This document shows, one piece after another, positions 57,190 through 64,000 of a stretch of 64,000 bases of DNA (the stretch's first letter is position 1; each line of letters opens with the position of its first letter). Under the pieces are notes generated by a model, which was not told where the DNA came from, searched no databases, and worked only from the letters and a program-made list of their open reading frames with translations. The position numbers and the translations under genes are program-made. This DNA comes from Pseudomonadota bacterium (lineage in GTDB: Bacteria; Pseudomonadota; Gammaproteobacteria; Burkholderiales; Nitrosomonadaceae), in the NCBI GenBank assembly GCA_018240285.1, contig JAFEGA010000010.1, positions 13,348-77,347 on the forward strand. Reading direction: 5' to 3'.

Positions 57190-57426
57190 TCAAACTTGCG
57201 CGATGACTTCATTCATGTCGTCGATACTGACAACAGGCGCATCGGGTTTATGCAAACAGGCGATAAAATCATTCACATCGCCGTCCTGTACATGGCTGCC
57301 GATGGTCAACGTGCAGTCCGGTAATTTATGCACTTCAACTTGTTGGCCGGGCGCGGCTCCAAGGTGCTTGAGTAAATCCTGACGCAACGTGATTTGCCCT
57401 TTTGCAGTTACAGTTAATGTCGGCAT
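57190..57426 (-). CDS. AbrB/MazE-type DNA-binding protein (orphan antitoxin-like)
   Basis: The 78 residues start TLTVTAKGQITLRQDLLKHL, followed by GAAPGQQVEVHKLPD: the swapped-hairpin AbrB fold. The C-terminal part (VQDGDVNDFIACLHKPDAPV) could be a toxin-neutralising tail. The start overlaps the upstream AbrB-like gene by 13 bases. No toxin follows; the 203 bases downstream hold nothing recognisable. Confidence 0.8.
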   Translation of the reverse strand: MPTLTVTAKGQITLRQDLLKHLGAAPGQQVEVHKLPDCTLTIGSHVQDGDVNDFIACLHKPDAPVVSIDDMNEVIAQV

Positions 57427-57716
57427 CTGAATTCCCGTTTCGCTTCTTTCCGCCGATCAGCGATCAATTCCTCGGCGAGGCTTGTAGTTTGCGGTAAGTG
57501 AGCAAACCGGTTTCTGAGTCTTTGCTTGATCGTTCCAGCTTTCTCCAGAATCAAGCGGCCATCTTCCGTGTGTGCGATTAGGCTGTCGCCGGATTCAAAT
57601 CCAAGCAAACGCCTGAGTTGCGCCGGAATCACCAGCCGCCCTTGAGGATCGAGTTGCACTTCGGTTTGTGTCATTGGCTTTGGCATAAATACATTTGGCA
57701 TCTTTAAAGTAGACAA
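57414..57716 (-). CDS. AbrB/SpoVT-type DNA-binding protein, antitoxin-like
   Basis: The 100-residue frame contains EVQLDPQGRLVIPAQLRRLL and GFESGDSLIAHTEDGRLILE, a clear AbrB/VapB domain, followed by a helical tail (SLAEELIADRRKEAKRE) of the type that wraps around a PIN toxin. The real start may be one of the Met codons at residues 6, 11 or 15. It is followed by a second AbrB gene instead of the expected toxin gene. Confidence 0.82.
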   Translation of the reverse strand: MSTLKMPNVFMPKPMTQTEVQLDPQGRLVIPAQLRRLLGFESGDSLIAHTEDGRLILEKAGTIKQRLRNRFAHLPQTTSLAEELIADRRKEAKREFRCRH

Positions 57717-57737
57717 AACAGATTATCATTTCCTGAG

Positions 57738-57758
57738 TGTAGAAAAATATTCACTACA
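57738..57758. promoter_or_regulatory. Short palindrome, possible AbrB-type operator
   Basis: TGTAG (57738-57742) and CTACA (57754-57758) flank an AT-rich centre, 22 bases upstream of the AbrB pair. AbrB-type antitoxins usually bind AT-rich palindromes at their own promoter, so autoregulation is plausible. The site also lies upstream of the divergent SRPBCC gene. Confidence 0.4.
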
Positions 57759-57797
57759 TGACTATATCAGTTGCCCGTTTTCAAAAGGAAAATAACC

Positions 57798-58244
57798 ATG
57801 TCCACAAACACTATCCGCCTTCATCGCGTGCTGCGCGCGCCGCCCGAGAGAGTTTATCGCGCTTTTCTGGATGCCGATGCGATGGCTAAATGGCTGCCGC
57901 CGCATGGTTTTATTGGCAAGGTGCATCATATTGATGCGAAAACCGGTGGCCGTTTTAAGATGTCCTTTACCAACCTCAGCACCGGGCACAGTCATTTATT
58001 CGGCGGTGAATATCTGGAATTGGTGCCGTATGAGCGTATCCGCCATACCGACAAGTTCGACGATCCGAATTTGCCGGGAGAAATGCAGGTCACGGTATCG
58101 TTAAAACCAGTTTCCTGCGGCACCGAGTTGAACATCGTGCAAGAAGGGGTACCGGCGGTGATTCCGGCCGAAGCTTGCTACCTGGGCTGGCAGGAATCGC
58201 TGACGTTGCTGGCGCAGCTCGTCGAAGCCGAGATTCCCGGCTGA
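57798..58244 (+). CDS. SRPBCC / AHSA1-like domain protein
   Basis: I start at the ATG at 57798, behind AAAAGGA; an upstream TTG at 57771 is less likely. The 148 residues have the START-like fold of Aha1-type proteins: LHRVLRAPPERVYRAFLDAD, MAKWLPPHGFIGKVHHIDAK, GGEYLELVPYERIRHTDKF and CYLGWQESLTLLAQLVE. These proteins bind hydrophobic ligands; the ligand here is unknown. It lies 44 bases upstream of the alpha/beta hydrolase gene on the same strand. Confidence 0.85.
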   Translation: MSTNTIRLHRVLRAPPERVYRAFLDADAMAKWLPPHGFIGKVHHIDAKTGGRFKMSFTNLSTGHSHLFGGEYLELVPYERIRHTDKFDDPNLPGEMQVTVSLKPVSCGTELNIVQEGVPAVIPAEACYLGWQESLTLLAQLVEAEIPG

Positions 58245-58288
58245 CCCTGCCACTGCTGATTTTTCGTGGAAACACTCACGGAGTGGTA

Positions 58289-59491
58289 ATGCCGCGCGGG
58301 CATCGGTTAACCGCTTTTCCTGTTCTGGCTTTGCTGCTGGTAATGCTGGCCGGTTGCGCCCATCATCCATTTGTCACGGTTCCTTATCCCCGCTGGGGCG
58401 AAGAAATTGTGATCGATTCGAGTGGTGAGGAGCCGCTGATTCTGCGCTCGTTATCGCCACCGGAACCCAGCCATGCGTCCGCATGTGTGTTGCTGGTGCA
58501 TGGCATGAACGAACATATCGGGCGCTACGGCGAGGTGGCGCGTTTTTTCTCGCGACGGTTTTTTGTTGCCGGGTTCGATCATTATGCGCACGGGCTATCG
58601 AATCCAGCGTTGCGCCTTGCCGATCAGGCGCTGGCGGAAGGAGCCGGCCGGGCCGATGTCAGCGAAGCGTATCTGGCGCAAGCGGCTTTGTACGATCTGG
58701 AGCCGCTGCGGCAGACGTTTGACCGGGCGTTGCAAGCCTTCATGGCGCAGTGCGATGCGCAAGTTCATTCGCAGCGGCCGGTGTTCATCGTGGCGCACAG
58801 TCTGGGCGGACTGGTGACCGCGTCGTATTTGCTCAAGCATCAAAACGAATCCGATTTGTGCAAACGGCTAAAAGGTGTTGTTTTGCTCGCCCCGGCTTTT
58901 GCCGTCAGCGAAGCGCCGGGCTGGCGCGGCTGGCTGGCGAATCCACTGATCAAACTGTCTTTCCATGCGGAAACGCATTTTTTGCATCCGAAGGATGAGC
59001 CGCTGCCGTTGCTGCTGTTCAATCAATTGTTCTCGCTGGTGGCCGTGCCGGTGTTGGATGGTCTATTTGAAGTATTGTCCTGGCCGGGATTGCGCAGTTT
59101 CTTTACGCCGGTTTCACCCGCCTGGGTCACCGATTATCTGACCGATAGCGAAGAAGAAAAAGCCCGTTTGCGCGCCGACGGCTGGATCGTACGCCGCAGC
59201 CTGCTGCGCTACGTGAAAGGCATCGAAGGCGAAGTCGTGCGTTTCCGCCGGGAAATGGAGGATTTCTCGATACCGTACTACCTGATTTATTCGGAACGGG
59301 ATCCGGTCACGCCCGCCTGGGGCGACGAAGATTTTGCCCGTGAGACACTGAAACATAATCCCGCCAGTGAAGTTTTGAAACTACCCGGTTTGCCGTATCA
59401 CCAGCACCTGTTTCTACAAGAACCCGCGCGGACTGAATTGCTGCAGAAAATCGAGCAATGGCTGGATCGCCGGTTACGTGCACTGCACTGA
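58289..59491 (+). CDS. Alpha/beta hydrolase lipoprotein, monoacylglycerol-lipase-like
   Basis: The frame is open further upstream, but the ATG at 58289, behind GGAGTGG, gives a proper lipoprotein signal: FPVLALLLVMLAGC, with Cys at the lipobox. The 400-residue product is a serine hydrolase of the S33/hydrolase-4 group: VLLVHGMNEHIGRYGEVARF, AGFDHYAHGLSNP, the nucleophile Ser in FIVAHSLGGLVTASYL, and the late Asp and His in YSERDPVTPAW and LPYHQHLF. It should be attached to the inner or outer membrane and split glycerides or other esters. Confidence 0.85.
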   Translation: MPRGHRLTAFPVLALLLVMLAGCAHHPFVTVPYPRWGEEIVIDSSGEEPLILRSLSPPEPSHASACVLLVHGMNEHIGRYGEVARFFSRRFFVAGFDHYAHGLSNPALRLADQALAEGAGRADVSEAYLAQAALYDLEPLRQTFDRALQAFMAQCDAQVHSQRPVFIVAHSLGGLVTASYLLKHQNESDLCKRLKGVVLLAPAFAVSEAPGWRGWLANPLIKLSFHAETHFLHPKDEPLPLLLFNQLFSLVAVPVLDGLFEVLSWPGLRSFFTPVSPAWVTDYLTDSEEEKARLRADGWIVRRSLLRYVKGIEGEVVRFRREMEDFSIPYYLIYSERDPVTPAWGDEDFARETLKHNPASEVLKLPGLPYHQHLFLQEPARTELLQKIEQWLDRRLRALH

Positions 59492-59828
59492 ATCGCCATA
59501 CCTGTTTTGCCTGGTAATGCGCTCATTGTCATGGATTCTCATCGACTCAATTGATGCTTATGCATTGAGGATTGAATGAAGATTCTTTTCGATTGCCGCC
59601 ACTGCTTGCAGCACTTCGAATGCATATTCAGCGCTGCGTAATGTACACAAAGCCCGTTCAATATCTCTGAGCCTATTTATTTCTGCTGTTTAGCATTAGT
59701 TGTGATTTTCTTCACAGCGTAAATCTTCTGGATTTTGTAGTCTTGTTTCATGCTTTTGGCTTTGATGCGATTTGCCGCAGCATCAAAATCCGGATGAAAC
59801 AAGCGGCTAATTAAGATAGGAGGTTGTC
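59492..59828. other. Intergenic region of 337 bases with a possible decayed gene end
   Basis: No intact gene is seen. On the minus strand, from about 59810 to 59684, an open stretch of about 40 codons reads like the end of a basic protein (NRIKAKSMKQDYKIQKIYAV, then KKITT), without a proper start; it may be a gene remnant. The ribosome binding site AGGAGG for the next gene lies at its right edge. Confidence 0.35.
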
Positions 59829-60728
59829 ATGATTATCACACTTGATATTTTTTCTGGAAGACCTAATCCTTCGTGGATTCTCTCCGAGAAAGACACCAAC
59901 CGGCTCCTGGAAAGGTTTTCTGGCAAGGCGCTAGTAGAAGCTGAAGCAGTAGATAGTGTATTGGGTTTCCGTGGCATGGTGGTTTCCTCTCACAGTGATG
60001 AGCAATTGCCCGAAGGTATGCCTGCTACGTTCCGGGTGGGTGGCTTATTGTCCGCCGATTATGTTGCACCGGAGTCAACATTGAGTTTGCTTACCGCCGA
60101 TGAGTCGGATGACGCAGTCCGTTGGTTGCTTTCTACTGGTCAACATGCCATTCATGAAGATGTTTTTGCTTATTTGGAAGATACGCTGGAGATGCGTAAG
60201 CAGAGCTTGGAAACGGAAGCGCTTACCGAGCTTGCCATTGAAGAGAAAGTCTGGAAGGAGGAGGCCAAGCTGGTTGCTAAGGCTGCTTGTATCATTCAGA
60301 ACACACCCTACAATCCTGGTTTTTGGAATGCTGCCGGTGTTATAGGAAAAAATAACTGTTACAACTACGCCATGAATTATCGTTCGGATACGTTTGCCCA
60401 ACCCGGACGTATTTCAGGCCATCCGAATAACGTCATGGCTTGCGCAAATGTCGCTACTGCGGCCAACTGGGATGGTTGTAAGGCAGTTTGTTCCGGTTCG
60501 AACAAAAACGTAGCCCTGGTTATTTGGCCGGGACAGGATTATCACTGGTACCGGAAGCACTCCAATGGTTTTTGGGGACATAAACCGGGTAGTACGGCGG
60601 CGCGTAACACAGATAATTTAGGCCGGGTTATTAATGGTACAACCTTAACACCGCAAAATTGTGCACGAGGACCTTATACCATTTTCTGTGGTTATCGCTA
60701 CTCACCCACTGGCATGAAAGTTCGTTGA
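59829..60728 (+). CDS. FSGRPNP-motif protein with Cys/His peptidase-like domain
   Basis: The 299 residues begin MIITLDIFSGRPNPSWILSE, shared with the protein encoded at 60945. Residues 1-125 form this N-terminal domain. Residues 126-150 are a charged helix. Residues 155-299 contain NNCYNYAMNYRSDTFAQPGR, a C-N-V-A region, and DYHWYRKHSNGFWGHKPGST. The NCYNYA and DYHWYR blocks recur in unnamed bacterial proteins and look like the Cys (177) and His (239) of a papain or NlpC-like fold. No signal peptide is present. The ATG is preceded by a strong AGGAGG. Function is unknown. Confidence 0.75.
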   Translation: MIITLDIFSGRPNPSWILSEKDTNRLLERFSGKALVEAEAVDSVLGFRGMVVSSHSDEQLPEGMPATFRVGGLLSADYVAPESTLSLLTADESDDAVRWLLSTGQHAIHEDVFAYLEDTLEMRKQSLETEALTELAIEEKVWKEEAKLVAKAACIIQNTPYNPGFWNAAGVIGKNNCYNYAMNYRSDTFAQPGRISGHPNNVMACANVATAANWDGCKAVCSGSNKNVALVIWPGQDYHWYRKHSNGFWGHKPGSTAARNTDNLGRVINGTTLTPQNCARGPYTIFCGYRYSPTGMKVR

Positions 60729-60779
60729 GTTTTATTTTTTAAAAATCTTTTTCTGTGGGAAAAAAGAGAATAAGGCATT

Positions 60780-60807
60780 CGCGGGATTTCCATACTAGGC
60801 TCCCGCG
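60780..60807 (+). other. Stem-loop between the two FSGRPNP genes
   Basis: CGCGGGA (60780-60786) pairs with TCCCGCG (60801-60807) across a 14-base loop. An earlier T-rich stretch (about 60730-60755) precedes it, and no T-tract follows. A terminator or processing site is possible. Confidence 0.35.
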
Positions 60808-60944
60808 TGCCGAAAAGGAGTTCAGTGTATCACTTCATTAAGAGTCAATTGATATTGACTAATTATGGATTGAGATTAAATGTTTTTGATCACCAATAGG
60901 TTACACCCAAGTTTCCCCATGAAAAATTGTAAGTAGAAACTATC

Positions 60945-61304
60945 ATGATAATCGAGCTTGATGTATTTAGCGGGAGGCCGAATCCTACTTGGAGTTTATC
61001 TGAGGAGGAAGTTGTGGAATTGCTGGCAGCATTTAAAGATCTTCCTCTTGCCAGTAAACCTTGCCAGGAAACCGGAATCGGTTATCGCGGTTTTGTTATT
61101 CTGAACCCCAGACGCGAGGGCGGATTGGCTCCGCGCATTCGCGTGTGTGGCGGCATCATAGCAATGACTGGTGATGATGAACAGCTCTACCAAGATGTGC
61201 ATGGTCTTGAAAATAGATTGCTATTACAAGCATCACAGCATGGCTACGTGACCATTGTGAACAATGTGCTGGGAGGAAAGTTTGGTACTGAATCAGATAA
61301 ATGA
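60945..61304 (+). CDS. FSGRPNP-motif protein, short paralogue
   Basis: The 119 residues begin MIIELDVFSGRPNPTWSLSE, almost the same as the larger protein upstream, and continue with GIGYRGFVI and PRIRVCGGII where the paralogue has VLGFRGMVV and TFRVGGLL. It lacks the C-terminal Cys/His domain and ends with a short unrelated tail. It may be a free copy of the N-terminal domain, such as a regulator or inhibitor. Neither an export signal nor a membrane segment is visible. Confidence 0.75.
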   Translation: MIIELDVFSGRPNPTWSLSEEEVVELLAAFKDLPLASKPCQETGIGYRGFVILNPRREGGLAPRIRVCGGIIAMTGDDEQLYQDVHGLENRLLLQASQHGYVTIVNNVLGGKFGTESDK

Positions 61305-61559
61305 CCGGCAAGAAATGTAGCAAGTGGACAATCATGCCAGGTTATTGATTGATCTCCGCGGATTTAATTCCCCGCACCTTAGAGTGAAAGGGCACGCAGT
61401 TAATACTGCGCTGCTTGCGGTGAAGTTCTTTGTTTGTAAATTATATGTAGATTCAATGAGGTATTTGCGCGCTGCATGTCGTGTTCTGGCAACCGCTAAA
61501 GCTGGGGATCTTCGCGGATTGCTTGTTTAGTATGTCCCCGATCCTATGAGGAGGTGTAT

Positions 61560-62861
61560 ATGTCGAATCAAGAATCAGTTCATTCAGGTCTGGAAACAAC
61601 AGGCCGTTTTATCGTCACATTTCGCGAGGGAGCGCAGAGCGAAGCTTTAACCTTACTGAAAAAAGGAACGGGTTTGACTAAGGCCAAGCTCATGAGTAGC
61701 GCCGATTTTGGTGAATCAGGTGTAGATATTGCGCAAGTGCCGGAAAGTGGCGGAGTTCTGCTCGAACAATTAGGCATTGCCGTGATTACTATGGATGAGG
61801 CTGCCGTTGGCGCATTGGCGCAGGATATAGGTGAAGATTCTGCGATACTGGCTATCGAGCCTGAAGGTGTCATGTATGCCTTGAGTGAGCTCAAAGGTCT
61901 TTCAGTGGACTATTTACGGGGTTTTCGTGATGCTGCCAATACGCTTTATGCTCAGGCCAGTCAGGAAGCAATGCAAGAGGGGCTGGCAGAATTAGCCGCA
62001 GCATTTGGCGATACTGCCTCACTTACTTGGGGGCTTCAGGCAACGAAGGTTGCTACATCCAAGTACTCAGGTAAGGGAATAAAAGTGGCAGTGCTGGATA
62101 CCGGTCTTGATTTTAAGCATCCTGACTTCGCCGGAAGGAGCATTATTTCCAAGTCATTCATAAGCGGAGTTCCGACAGCCCAGGATGGTCATGGGCATGG
62201 AACGCATTGTACCGGAACGGCATGCGGACCATTAAAACCCACCCAAGGCCGCCGCTATGGCGTTGCTTATGGTTCTCAGATTTATATTGGAAAAGTCCTT
62301 TCAGATGCAGGGAGTGGTGGTGATATTGGTATCCTGGCGGGTATTGATTGGGCCGTTGCCAACAAGTGCCATGTTATTTCAATGTCTTTAGGTGCGGATG
62401 TATGCAACACATCGACTGCATATGAAACTGCAGGTCAACGGGCGCTCAATGCCGGTAGTCTTATAGTCGCCGCCGCTGGTAACAATGCCCGGCGTTCAGC
62501 AAGGCAGTATGGTTGTGTAGGCCGGCCCGCTAATAGCCGCACATTTATGGCGGTGGGCGCATTGGATTCCAGCCTGAATGTGGCCGATTTCTCTGCTCGT
62601 GATACAGCGCGTAACCCCGGTACCGCCGTAGATATCGCGGGGCCTGGCGTTGCAATATACTCTAGTTGGCCCATGCCTACGCGTACGAGAACTATCAGCG
62701 GTACCAGTATGGCAACGCCACACGTGGCAGGTATTGCGGCGTTGTGGGCTCAAGCATCGGCAACTCGCGGAGCTGCCCTGTGGCAGCGTATAATTACGAA
62801 TGCCCGTACGCTCCCGGCACCAGTTGTAGATGTTGGCCGGGGATTGATACAGGCGCCCTGA
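61560..62861 (+). CDS. Subtilisin-like serine peptidase (S8) without signal peptide
   Basis: The start at 61560 follows GAGGAGGT. Of 433 residues the first 110 form an inhibitor-I9-like propeptide (TGRFIVTFREGAQSEALTLL, DSAILAIEPEGVMYAL). The catalytic domain has Asp180 in VAVLDTGLDFKHPDF, His213 in DGHGHGTHCTGTACG and Ser383 in TISGTSMATPHVAGIAALWA, with the oxyanion Asn in VAAAGNNA. No signal peptide or C-terminal sorting domain is seen, so it may act inside the cell or leave by an unusual route. Upstream lie the FSGRPNP genes; downstream, after a hairpin, a small I9-like gene. Confidence 0.92.
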   Translation: MSNQESVHSGLETTGRFIVTFREGAQSEALTLLKKGTGLTKAKLMSSADFGESGVDIAQVPESGGVLLEQLGIAVITMDEAAVGALAQDIGEDSAILAIEPEGVMYALSELKGLSVDYLRGFRDAANTLYAQASQEAMQEGLAELAAAFGDTASLTWGLQATKVATSKYSGKGIKVAVLDTGLDFKHPDFAGRSIISKSFISGVPTAQDGHGHGTHCTGTACGPLKPTQGRRYGVAYGSQIYIGKVLSDAGSGGDIGILAGIDWAVANKCHVISMSLGADVCNTSTAYETAGQRALNAGSLIVAAAGNNARRSARQYGCVGRPANSRTFMAVGALDSSLNVADFSARDTARNPGTAVDIAGPGVAIYSSWPMPTRTRTISGTSMATPHVAGIAALWAQASATRGAALWQRIITNARTLPAPVVDVGRGLIQAP

Positions 62862-62867
62862 GACAAC

Positions 62868-62906
62868 CAGAATCACGCGAAGATTAATCAGCTTCGCGTG
62901 ATTCTG
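62868..62906 (+). terminator. Perfect 15-bp hairpin between the subtilase and its small partner
   Basis: CAGAATCACGCGAAG (62868-62882) and CTTCGCGTGATTCTG (62892-62906) are perfectly complementary around a 9-base loop, six bases after the subtilase stop. There is no U-tract, so it may be a transcript stabiliser, processing site or partial terminator that sets the ratio of the two products. Confidence 0.6.
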
Positions 62907-62941
62907 CGGGCTGTCATGTGTGTCGAGATGAGGAGATCATG

Positions 62942-63196
62942 ATGTCAAATCAATCTGCTACGGATATTGATATGATTATATCTGTTGATGAGAAGTACCT
63001 GTCTCAGTTGGGCAAAATCGCAGAAAATCTACGCTCACAAGGACTTAAGGATATTCAAGTGCTAACAGGCGTCGGAGTCATTACTGGTAAAGGACACCCC
63101 GATTTATTATCAGCGTTGCGTCAAGTGAATGGCGTCGCCGCTGTGGAAACAGCCGGTACTGTCCAAATTGCCCCCCCGGGATCTGACGTTCAGTAA
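62942..63196 (+). CDS. Small I9-propeptide-like protein, partner of the subtilase
   Basis: I choose the ATG at 62942, which has AGGAG at a 6-base distance; 62939 is the alternative. The 84 residues have the beta-alpha-beta pattern of peptidase inhibitor I9 domains: DMIISVDEKYLSQLGKIAEN, LKDIQVLTGVGVITGKGHP and LRQVNGVAAVE, ending in IAPPGSDVQ. Small proteins with this IAPP-x-SD-x-Q end are often found behind S8 peptidases and are sometimes labelled ketohydroxyglutarate aldolase, for which there is no structural reason here. A role as separate chaperone or inhibitor of the upstream subtilase is likely. Confidence 0.75.
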   Translation: MSNQSATDIDMIISVDEKYLSQLGKIAENLRSQGLKDIQVLTGVGVITGKGHPDLLSALRQVNGVAAVETAGTVQIAPPGSDVQ

Positions 63197-63314
63197 AAAA
63201 GAACTGTTAATGATCGTTGTTTTTCGCACAATTCCCGGTGTTGATGCATTATCAGGAAAGCATTTTTATTCTTGAGAAATTCAAATTCAGAGTCGTTGTG
63301 GTGAGTCATCAAGA

Positions 63315-63346
63315 GCTACTGCACCTATGAGTTACTAGGTGTTAGC
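63315..63346 (+). other. Hairpin in the gap before the cupin gene
   Basis: CACCTA (63322-63327) pairs with TAGGTG (63336-63341), and GCTA/TAGC extend the outside with small bulges. No U-tract is present. Confidence 0.3.
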
Positions 63347-63414
63347 TACACAGTTAATTTATACTGAATCAGTAGTCAATAAGAATAGTTTTAACTGAAT
63401 GCGAGGTAATAGGC

Positions 63415-63774
63415 ATGTTGAAAGCAACGCTAACCGATCTGATGCAACGCATACCCGGCAAGGCGAGTCCGGAATGGCCGACAGGGGAGCCGTTTGCGCT
63501 GGCGTTTGTGCATGGCACGATGTCGGTTGAAGTGTATGCGCCCAGAGGTTCCGATATACAAACGCCGCACGATCAGGATGAGTTGTATTTCATTCATACC
63601 GGGCGGGGAGAGATCGTCATTGCCGGGGAGCGGCATACGTTCGAGCCGGGTATGGTGTTTTTCGTCGCGGCGCATGTTGAACACCGCTTCGAGAATTTCT
63701 CGCCGGATTTCATCACTTGGGTGGTGTTTTGGGGACCCAAAGGCGGCGAGAAGAATCCGGGAATCGCAGGTTAA
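63415..63774 (+). CDS. Cupin-domain protein
   Basis: The 119 residues form a single cupin barrel: TPHDQDELYFIHTGRGEIVI (first motif with His and Glu), GERHTFEPGMVFFVAAHVEH (second motif with His). The metal ligands are intact. The substrate is unknown; small cupins can be dioxygenases, isomerases or binding proteins. It lies six bases before the ArsC/Spx-like gene. Confidence 0.85.
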   Translation: MLKATLTDLMQRIPGKASPEWPTGEPFALAFVHGTMSVEVYAPRGSDIQTPHDQDELYFIHTGRGEIVIAGERHTFEPGMVFFVAAHVEHRFENFSPDFITWVVFWGPKGGEKNPGIAG

Positions 63775-63780
63775 CAGGCC

Positions 63781-64000
63781 ATGCTGAAATTCTATGGCTA
63801 TAAACAGTGCGGCACCTGCCGCAAAGCGGAGCAATTTTTACAGCAGGCGAACATTGCCTACGAATTTGTCGACATCACGCTGAATCCGCCGGGTGCGGAA
63901 GAATTGGCTGCGATTGTGGCGCGCGCCGGTGTTTCACTGAATAAATTGTTCAACACCAGCGGTGTGCAATACCGCGAATTGAAAATCAGGGACCGGCTAC
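63781..64000 (+). CDS. ArsC/Spx-family protein (3' end cut by window edge)
   Basis: The 73 visible residues start LKFYGYKQCGTCRKAEQFLQ, with the CxxC of the thioredoxin-like ArsC/Spx/YffB family, and continue FVDITLNPPGAEELAAIVAR and LNKLFNTSGVQYREL. The family includes glutathione-dependent arsenate reductases and the uncharacterised YffB group; the intact CGTC gives no decision. The frame is open to the end of the window. Confidence 0.88.
   Translation, partial: MLKFYGYKQCGTCRKAEQFLQQANIAYEFVDITLNPPGAEELAAIVARAGVSLNKLFNTSGVQYRELKIRDRL

Noticed and set aside
57015..57212. 65-codon minus-strand frame after the AbrB pair, considered as the missing toxin
   Set aside because: It starts inside the AbrB gene and has no PIN, MazF or other toxin motif.
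61324..61530. 68-codon frame between the FSGRPNP paralogue and the subtilase
   Set aside because: It starts with a rare codon, lacks a ribosome binding site, and shows no domain or compositional support.
62942..63196. Ketohydroxyglutarate aldolase
   Set aside because: This label is sometimes attached to such proteins, but 84 residues cannot form an aldolase barrel, and the sequence follows the I9 propeptide pattern.

Overview
The window reads as chromosomal DNA of a Gram-negative proteobacterium, most likely a betaproteobacterium of the Nitrosomonas type. This is inferred from the mix of families (TonB-dependent receptor, LysM/FecR with CHASE2, FadE, DapE, Ppk1/Ppx, large PAS-GGDEF-EAL proteins) and from roughly 50% GC; there is no rRNA or marker gene to prove it. 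Genes are dense. I see no tRNA, rRNA, IS element or CRISPR array.

Region 1 (1-26920) is an extracellular contractile injection system (eCIS, Afp/PVC-like). Reading down the minus strand from 16313: sheath, two gp19-type tube proteins, a 54-residue DUF5908 protein, LysM protein, VgrG-like spike, PAAR tip, gp25, giant baseplate protein with a 15-residue tandem repeat, fibre candidate, small duplicated protein, second baseplate protein, and a tape-measure protein cut by the window edge. The DUF4255 tail-terminator gene and a partner (25430-26920) lie on the same strand upstream. They are separated from the sheath by a signalling cassette (hybrid histidine kinase, lone receiver, REC-REC-PAS-GAF-PAS-GGDEF-EAL protein) and by a plus-strand gene for a probable eCIS cargo nuclease. 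The AAA ATPase usual in such loci is not in the window and may lie to the left.

Region 2 (27385-47927) is mostly housekeeping: dapE, fadE, an acyl-CoA synthetase, a YajD-like HNH protein, a helix-hairpin-helix protein with a lysine tail, sixA, ppx, a LysM-FecR protein with a CHASE2-PAS-GGDEF-EAL partner that is frameshifted at a T7 tract, a CapA-like protein, ppk1, a PQQ sugar dehydrogenase and a TonB-dependent receptor.

Region 3 (48072-59491) is accessory. It opens with a 1465-residue membrane protein in which 14 exact 126-bp propeller repeats are joined to a KAP-family P-loop NTPase. DUF2442, an SGNH hydrolase-like protein, a ketosynthase-ACP pair, an AT-rich OLD-like ATPase-TOPRIM nuclease, two overlapping AbrB-type genes without a toxin, an SRPBCC protein and a lipoprotein alpha/beta hydrolase follow.

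Region 4 (59829-63196) holds two paralogous proteins that begin with an FSGRPNP motif (one carrying a Cys/His peptidase-like domain), a subtilase without signal peptide, and a small I9-like protein behind a perfect 15-bp hairpin. A cupin gene and a truncated ArsC/Spx-like gene close the window.

The most promising under-described systems are the eCIS with its nuclease cargo and embedded c-di-GMP signalling genes, the propeller-KAP NTPase, and the FSGRPNP/subtilase cluster.
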